Translations under genes and position numbers: made by a program | DNA from: Mycogone perniciosa | Lineage: Eukaryota; Ascomycota; Sordariomycetes; Hypocreales; Hypocreaceae | DNA length: 64,000 nucleotides | Reading direction: 5' to 3' | NCBI GenBank assembly: GCA_025331125.1 | Contig: JAOALB010000087.1 | Coordinates: 1 to 64,000, forward strand | Shown: positions 1 through 13,030 of the stretch, in pieces | Layout of the letters: each line of letters opens with the position of its first letter | Numbering within the stretch: the first letter of the stretch is position 1 | The notes under the pieces: generated by a model | What the model was told of the DNA's origin: nothing | Database searches by the model: none | What the model saw: only the letters and a program-made list of their open reading frames with translations

Positions 1-3
1 TAT

Positions 4-74
<71 letters not shown>

Positions 75-77
75 TTT
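1..77. repeat. TATT tetranucleotide microsatellite
   Basis: The window opens with about nineteen near-perfect TATT units, ending at the run TTATTTTATTTAAA. It continues off the left edge, so its full length is unknown. It merges into the AT-rich block. Confidence 0.95.
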
Positions 78-3000
78 TATTTAAATTTTACTTTTAGGTA
101 GATTATTTCTATAATTAAATTAAAAGTAATTTTTTAATCCCTTTTTTTAATATACTTAAAGGTTTTATATAATACTTTTACCTTATAATTAAAGCCTTTT
201 TAATAATTTTTAGTATTAAAAGAGCTTTACTATTATATTAATAAAGTTAACCTTTTTTTCATTAACATTAAAATTATTATATTTTAACTCAAAATAATTA
301 AAGATAATATTATATTTATTAATACTTATTATATTATTATATTATTAAAGCAATCCTTTTATATTTAGCGATTTTAAGTTAGACATAATCAATCTTTTAT
401 TTATCTTATCTATTATTATATATCAAAGTTCCTTCTTTTATTTAATCAAGTTAATATAATTGAGTTTTCTTTTTTTAAAGTACTTATCAATAATTTATAA
501 TTATAACTATAAAGAAATTGCCTATTACTTTATTATTGACTAATATATATAGCTAATATCCTTTAATTATTATCTTTAATTTAAAATATAATAACCCTTT
601 ATTATTACTTTTATTATTGAATATTTTAAAAGACATAAGTTATTAATTATTACTTTATAGCCTTTTTACAAATTATATTAATTATATTTCAATATTGTAT
701 TATAGTAAAAGTATTATTTTATTAATTTCTTTTAATAGTAAACATAATATCCTTTAAACTTATATCCTTTAAATCTTGATAGTTAATAATATTCTTTTAA
801 GGTTTTAAGATTTCATTTAATAATTATAATTTTAAAGTTTAAATACTATACAATTATAATTTATTCTTTTAAAGTATCATAATTTTATATTTATTTTATG
901 TTTATCTTATACTATAAAATAGGACTTTAATTGGGAATATATTATATTTTATTATCTTTTAAAAATATATTATATACCTACATATAATATACATAACTTA
1001 ACATACAATATAATATTCTTTATAAGTAAAGTTATTTACATTATAATCCTTTTATATATAAAAATATATAAATTCTGCTTATATAGTTAAAGTAATTAAA
1101 ATAGCTTTAATAGCTATTTTATTATTAACTATATTTTATATATAAAGTTATTTATATTAATAGAAATTTATTTTATTCTATTATATATTTATAGTAACTC
1201 TTTTACTTAAATTTAAGTAATATTTACTTCATATACCTTTAAATTTACTATTTATAATTAATATACTTTTAATTCTAAAGGTATGATATTATATAGTAAT
1301 AGTTTATATTATAAAAGATTATTTTCATTTCTATTATTAAAATTACTACTATTAATTTATTTTTCATTGCCTATAGTTATTTAATTAAATCATTAATCAT
1401 AAATTATAATAATTATTTATTTATTTATTTAAGATACTATTATTTTTGTTTAATTATATATAATTAAAGTTCAGGTTTTATTTTATTAAACTATTTAAAT
1501 ATAGTAAAAAAGAAATTTCTTTAAATATACCTTTAAAAGTTAAAAATTATGATTTTGATTACTATCCCTTTAAATCTATTATAAATATCCTTTTAAATTA
1601 GTTTAATTAGTATTTACTGTTATTTTTATTAGATTTATAAATACAGCAGCTATTATTATAATATATAATTTAACTAAATAATATATAATCAATATTCTTT
1701 AAAACTATATTAACTTTTTATTTAAATTTTAATATAGACTTTTAAAGTTTATTAATTTTCAACTTTCATAAAACTTTATTATCTTTTAAAAAATATTTTA
1801 GCTTATTATAGTTATAACAAATCTTTAAACTTTATATTAAACTTTAAAAGGAATTAATATTTAAAGGACTTAAAAAGGTTATTTAAAATATAGCCCTTTA
1901 AGCTTTTTAACAAGAACCTTACAATAGTTGAACTATTTTTACGTAATTATATAACTATTTTATTTACTTTTTAACTAACTTTAATATATAGATTAATAAA
2001 CTCCTTTTAACTAGAAAATAATTTAAAGGTAATGCCTTAATGTAATTTAAATTTATTTAAAAGGAAATAATTTTAATAAAAAATATTTATAAAATAGTTT
2101 TTATAGGGTTCTAGTAAAATAGAGTTTTTAAATAACTTAAATAAATCTATTAAATATTAATAGTATCTTTTAAATATATTACTCAAGACTATAATATTAT
2201 TAATATAGGCTGAAATAAAATATTTTATATAAGATAGTTATTAGTTTATAGATTTTTATATAACATAGACTATTTTTAAATTTTATTATAATAATATATA
2301 ATATCTTTAATTTATAAAGGGTTATTAAGACTATTGAACTTTTATATTCTTTATAGATTAAAAGTTAATAGAAAAAGGCTAATATATTAAATACTAAAAT
2401 ATACTTTTATTTTAAATTTTATAATAATTCTTTTTTATAATAGTATCAGGTAAATATTTAATATAGTAATTTTATTTAATTATTAAAGGTTTACTACTAT
2501 TTTAGCTTTTAATTTCTTATTTACTATATATTAAATTATAAAAATTAAATATTTAAATAAAGTTCATTTTGTTATTAATAATATTTAGCTTTATATATTA
2601 AGTTTATTTATTATTTTATTTAAAACTTTATAATCTTTTAGCTTTAATAAATATAGTCTAGCTGCTAATCTTTTATTTTATTAATTATTAACTAAATCTA
2701 TTTTTACTTTTAATTTTTATTATAATTATTTAAATATTTAATCTTTTTATTTTTTATTAATTTTATAAGGCTATTTAAATTATTTATAACTGTTATTTAA
2801 CTTGATATTGCTATTATATTTAATATTTCTATTTTATATATTACTTTAATTATTATATAGTTTTACAATATTAATATATTTATATTATATTTAGCTGGGA
2901 AATTTATATAAATAAATACATTTAGCTTAAAGTCTTTTATAATTTATATTTCTTTTTAGTAAATTATATTATTATTTATTCTTTTTAATAAACGCAGTAG

Positions 3001-4651
3001 CTTTTTCTTCTTTATTTTATACTTTTAAATTTCTTAAATTAAAGTTAACCTTTTTATTTTTAATTTATTACAGCTATTAATAAAAATATTTTTTCTTAAA
3101 TCAGTTTATTTATTAAACTATATACTGCATTTTCAATAATCCTATTAATTATTTATATTAATTTTATATATATTAGGTAATAGTTTAAAGGGCTTAAATA
3201 AAAGTAGTAGTTATTTGATTTTTTTAACTTTCAATTTAAGTTTAAATTTTATTATATTAAACTTTCTATAAATTGATTTTTTAATTCAAGTATTTAAATT
3301 ATATCCTTTAATATAGTTAATAATAGTAAATATTTTAATAGTTTAATATTTATTTATCTTTAATTCTTTTTTAATTTTTTAACTCTTTTTTCCTTTAAAT
3401 TAATATAAATATTTTTATTCTCTCCCTCTTAATAATAGGTATAATTATTTTAAATATACTATTTTAATATGTATTAGCAGAAATATTGCCTATTACTTTA
3501 ATTATTTTTATTTTTATATTAATTCTTTAATAATAGTATAAATTATATATTTATTTAATATTAAATATTATAATAATAGTATCTATAGCTATAAAAGTTA
3601 CTGCGATAATTAATATATGTTTAACTGTAAAAAAAGTTATATAATTAATATAATATATATATATATATTAATATAATCTCTTTTAATATTAGAACCTATT
3701 TATTTATAAAATATATTATTTAATGTTGTTTATTTATATTTATAGTAGTTTTAATTATAATAGCTATATATTTAAGTTTATTTATTTATATAATACATAA
3801 TTAAATTTAGTATAGTTAATATATACTTTTAGTAATATAATATAATAGTATTTAATAAAAAAGGTTTATTAAATATTATTTATTGCATTTATTGCTTTTT
3901 ATAAAAATAATTAAAGTATTTATTGAATTTTATTGCTATATTAAATTTAAATAAATTTTCTTATAAAAATAGGTTAATATACATATAAACTTCAATAAAC
4001 TATATAGCCTATTTTTTTATATATTTACTATCTTTATAGTTATTTTTTAAATATATTATATTTATTAGTTTTATTAATACTTTCACTTTATTTATTTAAA
4101 ATTTATTATATAAGACAGTAATTTAAATTTATAGGGATAATTTAATATTTTCTCGCTTATTTAATTATAGAATATTAATTTATTAAAATTAGACTTTCTT
4201 TTTAAATAATTATAAAAGGTTTATATAGATTATCTTTATTTATTTTAGGTTTATTATATTATTTTAATGCTTTCTGTAAATAGGTTAATATTGCATTAAA
4301 TAGTATTACTGCTTATTTAAATAGCATTTATTCCTTTATAAGATTTATTTTAACTAAAATTAAAAAATTAATCTTTATTAATTTTTATCTATTATAACCG
4401 CTATTACCTTATATAATTATAATTAAGTATAGTTGATTAAAAATATATTTAAATAGTATATAAAGTTATTTATTAACAATTATAATTAATAAAGCTAATA
4501 AAGCAGGTTAAAGGCTATATAATAGGTTTTATTAACTTTAAATATTTATTAAGTTTAATATATTTAAGTATAAGGAATTAATTATTAATAAAGTAAATAT
4601 TAATATAATAGAGGTTAATTAATATTTATTAATTTTTGAAGGCGTTAACTA

Positions 4652-4696
4652 TAATACTGTACAAGGTAATACTGTAAAAGGTAATATTACATAAAG
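4652..4696. repeat. Three 15-base tandem units
   Basis: Three consecutive degenerate copies of a 15-base unit read TAATACTGTACAAGG, TAATACTGTAAAAGG and TAATATTACATAAAG. They differ by transitions and small changes, as expected for decayed repeat DNA. Confidence 0.6.
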
Positions 4697-5339
4697 TAAA
4701 GGTATTAATTTTTAAGTTTAGTGGGGTAGGTATAGTAAAGGGAAACTAATATTGCATTTTATAAACCCTGCTTTTAACCTTTTATTTTAATTAAAGGGCT
4801 TAATATTATTAATCGGATAATTAAATTTAATTTATAAAGCGCAGTTATTAAATTAATTAATTATTTAAAGGGTTTATTAATATAATGCATTTAGTTTAAT
4901 TTATATGTATTTAATCGGTATATAAAGTATAATGCAGTTAATATTATTGATTTTCTATTAAAATTAATTAATTTAAATTCTCTATTATTAAATAAAAGCT
5001 ATAAAAGTTTATTTTTTATTAGCCTAGTTAATAGTATATAATTTATTTTTTAAAAAGTTCTAGTTATTATCTGCTATATAAAGAGTTTTGCAGTTTTTAC
5101 TTTATTAATTAATAAAGTAGCATATATATAAATAGTTAATTAAAATAAATATATATAAATGCTAAAATTAATATATAAAATTATTTAAAACTATATATAT
5201 ATTAATATGGATAATATAGATTAATATAGAGAATAAATACTATTAACTGGTTTTATTAGTTTTAGTTAGATTTAGTTACTTCTTTTATTACTTTATACTT
5301 TGCAGTGGCAGTATGGATAAAAAATAATATTTAGATTAA

Positions 5340-5535
5340 AGAAAAAAGAATTAAATACAGCGCTATAATTATATTAAAGCAATTACTACCAGTTAATAGG
5401 ATTAAAGTATTAGTAAAAAAGTATAGTTTTATTAAGCTAACTGCTAAATAGAGGAATCTAGACTAAAGTAATAGTATATAATAATATATATAATAAAGGT
5501 CCAGTATAGTAACCTTAATGTATATGCATTAACGT
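5340..5535 (-). mobile_element. Degenerate LTR-like sequence, minus orientation
   Basis: Read on the minus strand from about 5535, this segment matches the plus strand from about 8640. Shared landmarks are ACCTTTATTATATATATT, CTAGATTCCTCTATTTAGCA (at 5441-5463 as its complement) and TTTTTACTAA followed by ACTTTAAT. Differences are largely C/T and G/A. The partner copy follows a polypurine tract, so both are read as long terminal repeats, here of an element oriented leftward. The exact ends and terminal dinucleotides are lost. Confidence 0.6.
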
Positions 5536-6479
5536 ATGTATTTTTGATAATAATATAAAATAATTATTTTATTTTAAAAAATATTATAAAATTTTATTTT
5601 ATGTATTATATTTTAATTTAATGATATTCTAAAGTCAATAATAAAAGAATATAATAAAATATAATAATTAAACTCTAATAATATATTTTCTTTAAATTTT
5701 ATTAGACTTATGGTCTATTAAAGTTAAAGACTTAAAATAGCAGTAGCTAGGCTAATTAAAGTATTAAATAGCTGAGTTATAGTATTATTCTAACCCTTTA
5801 ACTATACCTTTACTGTTTCAGTAAAAGCCCTCTATACTTGAAGCTTTTATTCTATATTTTACACTTAAATAAATAAATCCCTTTACTGTTAGGGAGAGCT
5901 ATTATTTTTAATGAAAGAAATAGGGCTGCTAAAAGCTTTAATAGGTTAACTTATACTGCTAACATTAAACCTATATCCTATATAAATAGGGAATATACTA
6001 TATAGTATATAGAGGTAGTAATATAAATAGTATTACTATAACTGTAACAGTATTTACAGTAAAAGCCTAAAAATAGCTCTCAATAGCTAAAACTTTTAAA
6101 AGTGCTAATATAAGTATTAAGATAGGCACTATAAAAGAACCTACTATAAATACTATAATAGCGCTAAATAAAATGCTATAACTATTAAAAGAATCCATTA
6201 ATAGAGACCTAAGGAAAACTCTCCCAGGCTTATAACCTATTAAAATAATAAGGTTATACTAAACCTTATTTATATATAGCTTTTAGGAAGCTATATACAA
6301 TACAGTAATAAAAAAATAACTAAAAGTCTAATTAAGTTTATAATAAATAAATAATTGAATTGTAAATAATCTAATAGCTAGAAGCTATAGAATATTTAGT
6401 GTATATATGGCTAGTGTAGAAATAATTATATAAACAATAGCTTTATCTTCTATAATAGTCCTCTGATTAAATAATAGCA

Positions 6480-6815
6480 ATACAGCAGCAGAATTAGGTT
6501 TGTGGCCTTATTCCTATTTTCCGCAAAATTCATTTATATAGGAAATCGTCCAAATCGACTCACGGCTATACAAACAGGAAACCATTTTAGTTAGATTTTT
6601 CACAATAGCCATTATGCCTATTGTATTGAGTTTAAGGTAGGCAGGGTAGCTAGTCCTAGCTTAATTGTTATCGTTAAAGATAACAGAAATATCCTGACTT
6701 ATACCGAAGTTCCTCTAAAACTCGGTCCTAGCGTCAGGCCTAATTCCGGGTCTAGCCAGAATAGGAAGGTTACCCAAATACACTAAAATCCTCGCTTTTT
6801 AGCCCTCCTTTTTAA
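6480..6815. other. Normal-composition island inside the AT-rich block
   Basis: About 330 bases have ordinary GC content, with words such as CGACTCACGG, CTCGGTCCTAGCGTCAGG and AATTCCGGGTCTAGCC, between fully AT-rich flanks. No long frame, tRNA structure or terminal inverted repeat is evident. It is either a recent insertion that escaped mutation or a remnant of the original unique sequence. Confidence 0.6.
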
Positions 6816-8460
6816 CAATATTATATAAATATATTATTATTAATTTAAATGTTGATTTTATTAATTGAAGTATATTAATTTAATTTTATTAAAGCAGTAA
6901 ATTATAATACTGTTATAAAGGCAATTAACACTAAAACTATATTATATAAAATATAATTTATTTAAAGTAATAAAATAAGTAAAATAATTAATTAAGACTT
7001 TAATTTTAAAATGTAATAAAAGAGAAATATAATGATATAATAATATAAAAAGATTACTTAAAGAATATATATTAATAAAAAAAGCAGCTAAAAATTCGAT
7101 TTATTTAATTAAAATAAAAGTACTGCGCTATTTAATTTACTTTAAAGTATATATTAAGAAATATATATATATATATATAAACATTAAAAGTAAAAACCTT
7201 TTTAAATTAATTAAAATATTAAAATATACATAAAAAGTTAATAAAAGTTAAAGAATAAATTTAAACTATAAAAAAGGCTTATAGTTTATTAGCTATAATA
7301 ATAATTATAATTATTATTATTTTTAGTATTAAAAGAATAAATTATAATATTAATAGAAAATTAACTTACTTTTTTATAGATTATAAGATATTTAACTTTA
7401 TATTAACTGCTATTAAATATTATTTTATAATTCATAATAAAACTTTTTTAATATAAAGAATTTTAATAAAAATAAAATAAAAACGTAAAGAAATAAAGAA
7501 AATAGTAAAAAAGGATAAATTAAAAGAATAAAAAAGTTTAATTATAACTATATAAACTAAATATACAATAAGTATAATAATAATATAAATTTAATAAACA
7601 TAGATAAAGAGATAAATAATATATTAAATAAAGAAAAAGATAATATTAAAGATATAGTAAAAACCATAAATATTAATACACTATTAAAATAATATATTAA
7701 AATATAATAGGCCTTTTACTAATACTAGGCGAAAAGGATATATTAATAGTAATAAAAAAGCTTTACTTATGATAAATAATTTAAATTGAAATTATTAATT
7801 AAATTATAAAATAAAAGGCTATTAAAAGACTTTTACTTTTAATAAATAAAATAATAAAAATAAATAACTTTAAAAAGCTAATTATAAAAATTATAAATGA
7901 TATATTTCAAAATCAAATATAATATTAAAAGAGACACTAAAAATAGAAATATATTAAATAAAATAGTATAAAATTGCGCATTAAATTATTAAGGCAATTT
8001 ATTATTTATATAAATATTAATAGATATATATATAGACAAAACTAATATTATGGCTATAAGCAGTAAATTTAATAATAATATAATTATTTAAAAATAAATT
8101 AAATATTAATTATTATATTAAATTGGTTATTTAAAGATATTAAATAAATAAAGCTATAGTTTAAAAACTTATAAAAAATAATAATAATATTAACTAATTT
8201 AATAAATAAATATATAAATACTATTAAAAAGTTAATTAAAATAAATTAAAAACCTTAATAAACTTTAACCCAGCTAATCTTAAACTTTATAATACTATAA
8301 AAGCAGAAAAAGAAAATTAAACTATTAAATAAAGTTATTAAAAAAGTTAAAAAGCTTATAAAGATTAATAAATAAAGTATTAATATTAGTTTATATATTA
8401 AAAAGTTCATAAAGATAATTAAATATATAAACCTAAAAAAAGATTAATCAATATTTATAT

Positions 8461-8520
8461 CTTTTCCTTTTTTTCTTTACTTTTTTTTCTTTTTTCTTTT
8501 TTTTTCTTTTCTTTCTTTTA
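8461..8520 (+). repeat. Long polypyrimidine tract
   Basis: Around sixty bases are almost only T and C, with repeated CTTTTTTT-type runs. It lies about 110 bases before the polypurine tract of the LTR-like copy and may be a second (central-type) purine/pyrimidine signal or simple sequence. Confidence 0.6.
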
Positions 8521-8628
8521 TATTTATTCCTATTATTTATTTATTTTCTCGCTTTACTATATTTAACTTTACTTTATAATAAATAAACAGGAGGAATAAT
8601 AACAGTTAAAATAACTATAACATTTCTT

Positions 8629-8850
8629 AAAGGGGGGAGTTAATATATACATTAGCGTATATACACTAAAGTCACTATATAAGACCTTTATTATATAGGT
8701 CACTATACAAGACCTTTATTATATATATTATTATATGCTGCTACTCTAGTCTAGATTCCTCTATTTAGCAGTTAATTTACGAAAACTAAACTTTTTACTA
8801 ACACTTTAATTTTATTAATTAAAATTAATATAAAATATTATATTAATTTT
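8629..8850 (+). mobile_element. Polypurine tract plus degenerate 3' LTR-like sequence
   Basis: AAAGGGGGGAG at 8629-8639 is a typical retrotransposon polypurine tract and is immediately followed by the LTR-like sequence beginning TTAATATATACATTAGCG. This layout suggests the 3' end of a rightward element whose internal region lies to the left but is mutated beyond recognition. The sequence is the inverted partner of 5340-5535. The right end is approximate. Confidence 0.6.
8671..8726 (+). repeat. 28-base tandem duplication within the LTR
   Basis: Two adjacent 28-base units beginning GTCACTATAT and GTCACTATAC differ at only two positions. The inverted copy near 5500 has only one such unit, so the duplication (or loss) happened after the copies diverged. 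Confidence 0.75.
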
Positions 8851-10173
8851 TTAATATTATTAAAGTCTTTCTATTATAATTAATATATTTTTATCAATAT
8901 TTAATAATAATAATTTTTATTATTATTAAATTATTTGAAGCTTTTAATTTAATAGTAATTAAATAAATAATTATTTTTAAAATTTAATAATAAAATTATA
9001 TTTAAAGCTTTATTTTAAACTTTAATTTATATTTTAAAATTTAAAATTTCAATTATTTATTTTAAAGAACTTTATTTAACAGTTTATTTTTAATCTTTTT
9101 ATTAAATTAAACTTTTATAAAAACCTTTATAAAAATAAAATATTAATTTTATAATTAAAATTATAATTTATTAAATTAAAATAAATTATAAAGTAAAGTT
9201 TAATATATATTTTTCTTTTTATTTATAATTAATTCTTTATTAATATAAACTTTAAAAGGTAAAAGCTAAACTATAAAAAAATTATTATATATTTAAAAAT
9301 AAATGTAAATTTATAGAAATTTATTGTTAATTAAATATATACTTTATAAGAAAATCTTTAAATTAAAGGATATAATAAACCATTATAATATAAAAAGGTA
9401 GGTTAAAGTAAATATTATTATTATATTATAAAAAGTATAAAAGCTTTAAAGCCTTATAAAAATATAATTAAAAATATATTAAAGCTTAATTATATAATTT
9501 ATTTTTATATAATAAAGTATTAATATTATATTATAGTTAATATTAAAATACTTTTAATTAATTTTAAAGGATTTATTAGTTAATTATTAATTATTAAATT
9601 ATAAAATATTATAAACTATATTATTATAAAAATATAATTATTTTCTTATAATTTAATTATATTATATAATATAGTATCTTATATATATTAAATATATAAA
9701 ATTACTATTTATTATTATTAATAAAACTTAATGATATTTTTAAAAAAAGTTTAAATAAAAAGCTTAATTAAATATTATTTAATTTAAAATAATAATAATA
9801 ATATTATTATTATTACTATTATTATATAAAGTATAATATAATAAAATATTACTTTATTAACTAAAAGTTTATATAACTTTATATTTTATAAAATAAGCCT
9901 TTATAATATTAATTTAACTAATATTTAATTTCACCTATAAAATAAAAAAAACTTAGCAGCTAAAAGTTATTTATAGTATCGCTATACTAAGCTAATACTA
10001 GGTCTAAAGAGAAATCTATTATAATATATAGAATTAATATTATTATTGTAATTGAAGGTGCTGTGGAAGTTTAAGGAATTGACAGCTAGCAAGATTTCTA
10101 TATGTGTGCACGGACCATCTGTTCCAATAGCATTACTTATTATATACTCTATAGATTTTTAAACTATACACTA

Positions 10174-10468
10174 CCCGTTGGTAGGTCCTCTGGAAACCAA
10201 CTGTTAGACTTCGCCCAACAGTTGGCCACAAAAGTCCTAATACACCACAAAACCCCGATACAGGAACAGATTTATACGGGTCCACCTATTAACAATATTA
10301 ACCGCACATATTCCGGTTTACTTTTTCCGGACTGGCTAATTGTCAAAAAAGTACTTAATTTCTCACCAAATTTAGACAAGTGTATCGGGTTTCGTGGTGT
10401 ATCAGGACTTTTGTGGTCAACTGTTAGGCGAAGTCCAACAGTTGGTTTCCAGAGGACCCACCAACGGG
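10174..10468. mobile_element. MITE A, 295 bp, with long terminal inverted repeats
   Basis: The ends CCCGTTGGTAGGTCCTCTGG and its complement start terminal inverted repeats of about 88 bases (10174-10262 and 10380-10468). Both sides are flanked by TA (10172-10173 and 10469-10470), as for Tc1/mariner-type target duplication. Inside each repeat is a hairpin: CCAACTGTTAG, loop around ACTTCGC, CCAACAGTTGG. There is no transposase. A spurious 132-codon frame runs through it. It is inserted into a second element (see 10471-10601). Confidence 0.9.
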
Positions 10469-10470
10469 TA

Positions 10471-10601
10471 GTAATAACTCCCTATAGGGAGCCCTTATAA
10501 ACCTGTTCCTGGCCTGGGTATTAGGGTGGCTTAGAGATTTTGGGCCCAACTAAAAGGCAAAGTCCTTTTGGTGTTCATGAAGTAAGTACTACACCAACGG
10601 G
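10471..10601. mobile_element. Right half of MITE B, interrupted by MITE A
   Basis: This segment matches the right half of the full-length element at 23043-23347, including AACTCCCTATA, CCTGTTCCTGGCC, GGCTTAGAGATTTTGGGCCC and the terminus ACACCAACGGG followed by TA. Just left of MITE A, GATTTTTAAACTATACACTA corresponds to the base string preceding AACTCCCTAT in the full copy. MITE A therefore landed at a TA inside an older MITE B. The outer left part of that copy is not recognisable in the AT-rich flank. Confidence 0.8.
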
Positions 10602-10697
10602 TATTGATTTTTGGAAATTTTATTGCGCTGTACTTTAATCAAGGATACCTTAACCTACTAACTAACCTTCCAATTACTGTCCATGAACCTGGTTTAA

Positions 10698-12003
10698 TTA
10701 TACTGTAGTTATGCCCGTACTCCGTGCCGCATCTTGTTTGCTCGCGCCTCTCGCCTCCCACTCTACCCTCTCCCGAACCATCTCCTGCTTACACCATACG
10801 ACTGTGATACACCCCCACAAGGCACACCACAGAAAGGGTACGGCCCAGCATACGCCGTAAGCACCAGTGGCTGGGACAGCAGGTATAACAGCAACCACTG
10901 TGAGGGAGATTGCCAACAGAAGGGCAGGAATAGACCAAAAGAGGGATTGAATATATAGCATTCGCTGGAACCGGGGACTGGCTTTCCAGCGTGCAGCAAG
11001 TGCCTCCCTATAGGGGCGGCCAGCACCGGCATTGACGGCAACAACATCTTCGATGAAGTAGTAGACTCCTGGAAGAACCTGACAGAGTGCCGGATCAGTA
11101 ACAAAGCATTTACACCTAGGTTGAAACCTAGCTTGGACAAAATACCTTCTCGCCTTTTGCCGTTGAGCTGATACGGAATGGGGCAGGCCATCCCATCCGG
11201 TGATAGAGTGTAATGAGCACCAGGACGCCACCAAGACAATACAGAATCGCCGGTGCTGGCATGCAGAGAACTCTCAACCATACGTTATGCGGAGCGCTAC
11301 CGACAATAAATAAGGCGGTAACGGCTGTGATGGTGATGATAGAGACCCAATTTAACATATCGAAACACCATCGGCTTTTAGTTCCCAACGGCCGATAAAA
11401 CCTTTCTTTCTTTATTAGCCGCAGGGTTCGTATCGCGAACTCAAGATACGTCGGTCCGCCCCATATGGTTGTAATGACAGCGAAGATAATCCAGCCCTCG
11501 ACATGGCCGGCATAGCGCATCCCATAGTAGAGGGCAATTGGAACTGCCGAGGCGTCCACAAATACGATGAAAGCAAAGACAAAGAGTCTCCAGCGTCTCC
11601 AACCGTGATGCCAAGTAAAGGGTAACTGAGGGAGTAGTTGCGGGTTGCTATCGTAATATTCCTGCAGCGTTCGAGCACGACGTTTCCACTCCGTGTGTGT
11701 TCCCGCCCGCGAATCGTAGTAAACGTCTGCTTCTTGCCGTTGCGCATACGAGAGACTTCGTCGAGAGTTATCTATGTTAGTCGGCTCCATACTTTTTCGA
11801 GGCCGACGAACCCGGTGGGTCTCATCCTGGTAACAAGGTGAAGGAATTGTATTTTGCAAAGAAGCCTGATCTGCCAGACCTAGCTGGGTATGCTGCGATG
11901 GCTGCGATGCCGTAGAAGGCGTATCCGGGCCTGCCGGGGTGGCGCTGTTCGATGGACTCGACTCTGAACGCACCGGTAAGCTCTCTTGCTCAGCGCCTCG
12001 CAT
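10698..12003 (-). CDS. Predicted multispan membrane protein, unknown function
   Basis: Two exons are predicted, 12003-11146 and 11078-10698. They are separated by a 67-base intron with donor GTATTT, TACTGAT branch region and acceptor CAG. The frame is phase 0 and gives 412 residues. I chose the ATG at 12003 because the longer frame above it has no better support. The first ~110 residues are Ser/Pro/Thr-rich and disordered, then a charged linker ends in WHHGWRRWRL. About six hydrophobic segments follow, for example LFVFAFIVFVDASAVPIALY, WIIFAVITTIWGG and ILYCLGGVLVLITLY, and the last pair lies in exon 2. It resembles uncharacterised integral membrane proteins of filamentous fungi. No catalytic or transport motif is seen. 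It is the first gene after the AT-rich block and only about 100 bases from the MITE pair. Confidence 0.8.
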
Positions 12004-13030
12004 GATGTTGGTTAGTCGTTCAGATGTGTTAGACCGGAGAACTTTGAGGAGAAAAGTGAGCCTCGACGGAAGCCCGTAGTGATGTGGCAAGCCATTTCTC
12101 TGGGGAGATCGTCCGGTCGCAAGAAAGACTGACGCTCGGGGTCGACGATCCGAGATTCTTGTTTCGGCACGTCAACCACTAACCAAGCCGAAGCCCGGCA
12201 GTGTTGGGGTCGGAACTTTAAATAGGACATGGGTTCTTCTCTGCGATTAGTGGTTGTGTGTGTATGACGTATATATACTCCTCTTGCCCGCAGGTACTCC
12301 ATAATACATTTAGACATAGTTACGGATAAGGCTACTATTAGTCTCGTACATGCATTCACTCATTGGACAAAGCAGGCTTTCGGTGAAAGTAGATAGTGAT
12401 TAGCAATTCAAATATTTCGCAATGTTGAAATTAGGTCACTGTGTACATTAAGAGAACTTTAGACGTTACATCTCTCTCACCGAGAATTGACCACCCTCCG
12501 AATCATGGTAGGCACCTCCAGGCCCAGACACATTCCATAAGTAGTAGTAGTACTTTCATAGGAATAATAATTAGATACTTCTAATACAACAAATCGTGTG
12601 TACATCGTATTACAAGGATGCACAGCTTGTTTCGAACACGCTATCAATAATGCCATTAGGTTTCCCAAGAATATATAAGACGAAGGCATTAGGGGTCAAT
12701 CGTCAAGCTGATGCAAAGATGTAAAGAGTCACTCTAAACGCCTTTCCCCAAGTCAGGCTTTCTCAGCGCCCCTTTAACCTGACAATTTCACGTCTGTGAT
12801 GGAACTCAACAGCCTATCATCCAATTAACTTCGTCATTCTGAACCGAGGGATCCGATTATCAAGACAAGCATCACTTACTGCAAATTGCGGTCCCTCATC
12901 TCTCGATCAAGGGCGTCTACCTGCTTGGCAGTTAATCTTACTTTACTGAGCTGCAAGGAACTGGTCAGTTAAGGCTCTGGAGAAACAATGAAAAGCGAGA
13001 CAAAGAAAACAATACTGGGGGACGGCTGCA
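12004..13030. other. Intergenic, promoter side of the membrane-protein gene
   Basis: About 1 kb lies between the start of the membrane-protein gene and the end of the coiled-coil gene. On the minus strand CCTATTTAAAGTT near 12215-12228 is a TATA-like box some 210 bases before the ATG. Short antisense frames here have no protein-like character. Confidence 0.5.

Larger units (their letters stand above)
1..9950. repeat. AT-rich, RIP-like degenerate repeat block
   Basis: About 10 kb is composed almost entirely of A, T and short TA/TTA/TAA strings, with stops in every frame and no open frame of note. Composition changes sharply to normal at about 9950-10100. Repeat-induced point mutation in ascomycetes turns repeated DNA into such TpA-rich relics through C-to-T changes. 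Here two LTR-like copies differ mainly by C/T and G/A, which fits. Remnant features inside are listed separately. No functional gene can be supported. A centromeric, subtelomeric or internal AT isochore are all possible; the sequence alone does not decide. Confidence 0.85.

Noticed and set aside
1..9950. Possible CRISPR or mitochondrial DNA insertion, given the AT-rich repeats
   Set aside because: There is no regular repeat-spacer spacing, and no mitochondrial gene, intron or tRNA signature was seen; stops occur everywhere.
10102..10500. 132-codon plus frame
   Set aside because: It runs straight through MITE A including both terminal repeats and has no protein-like composition.
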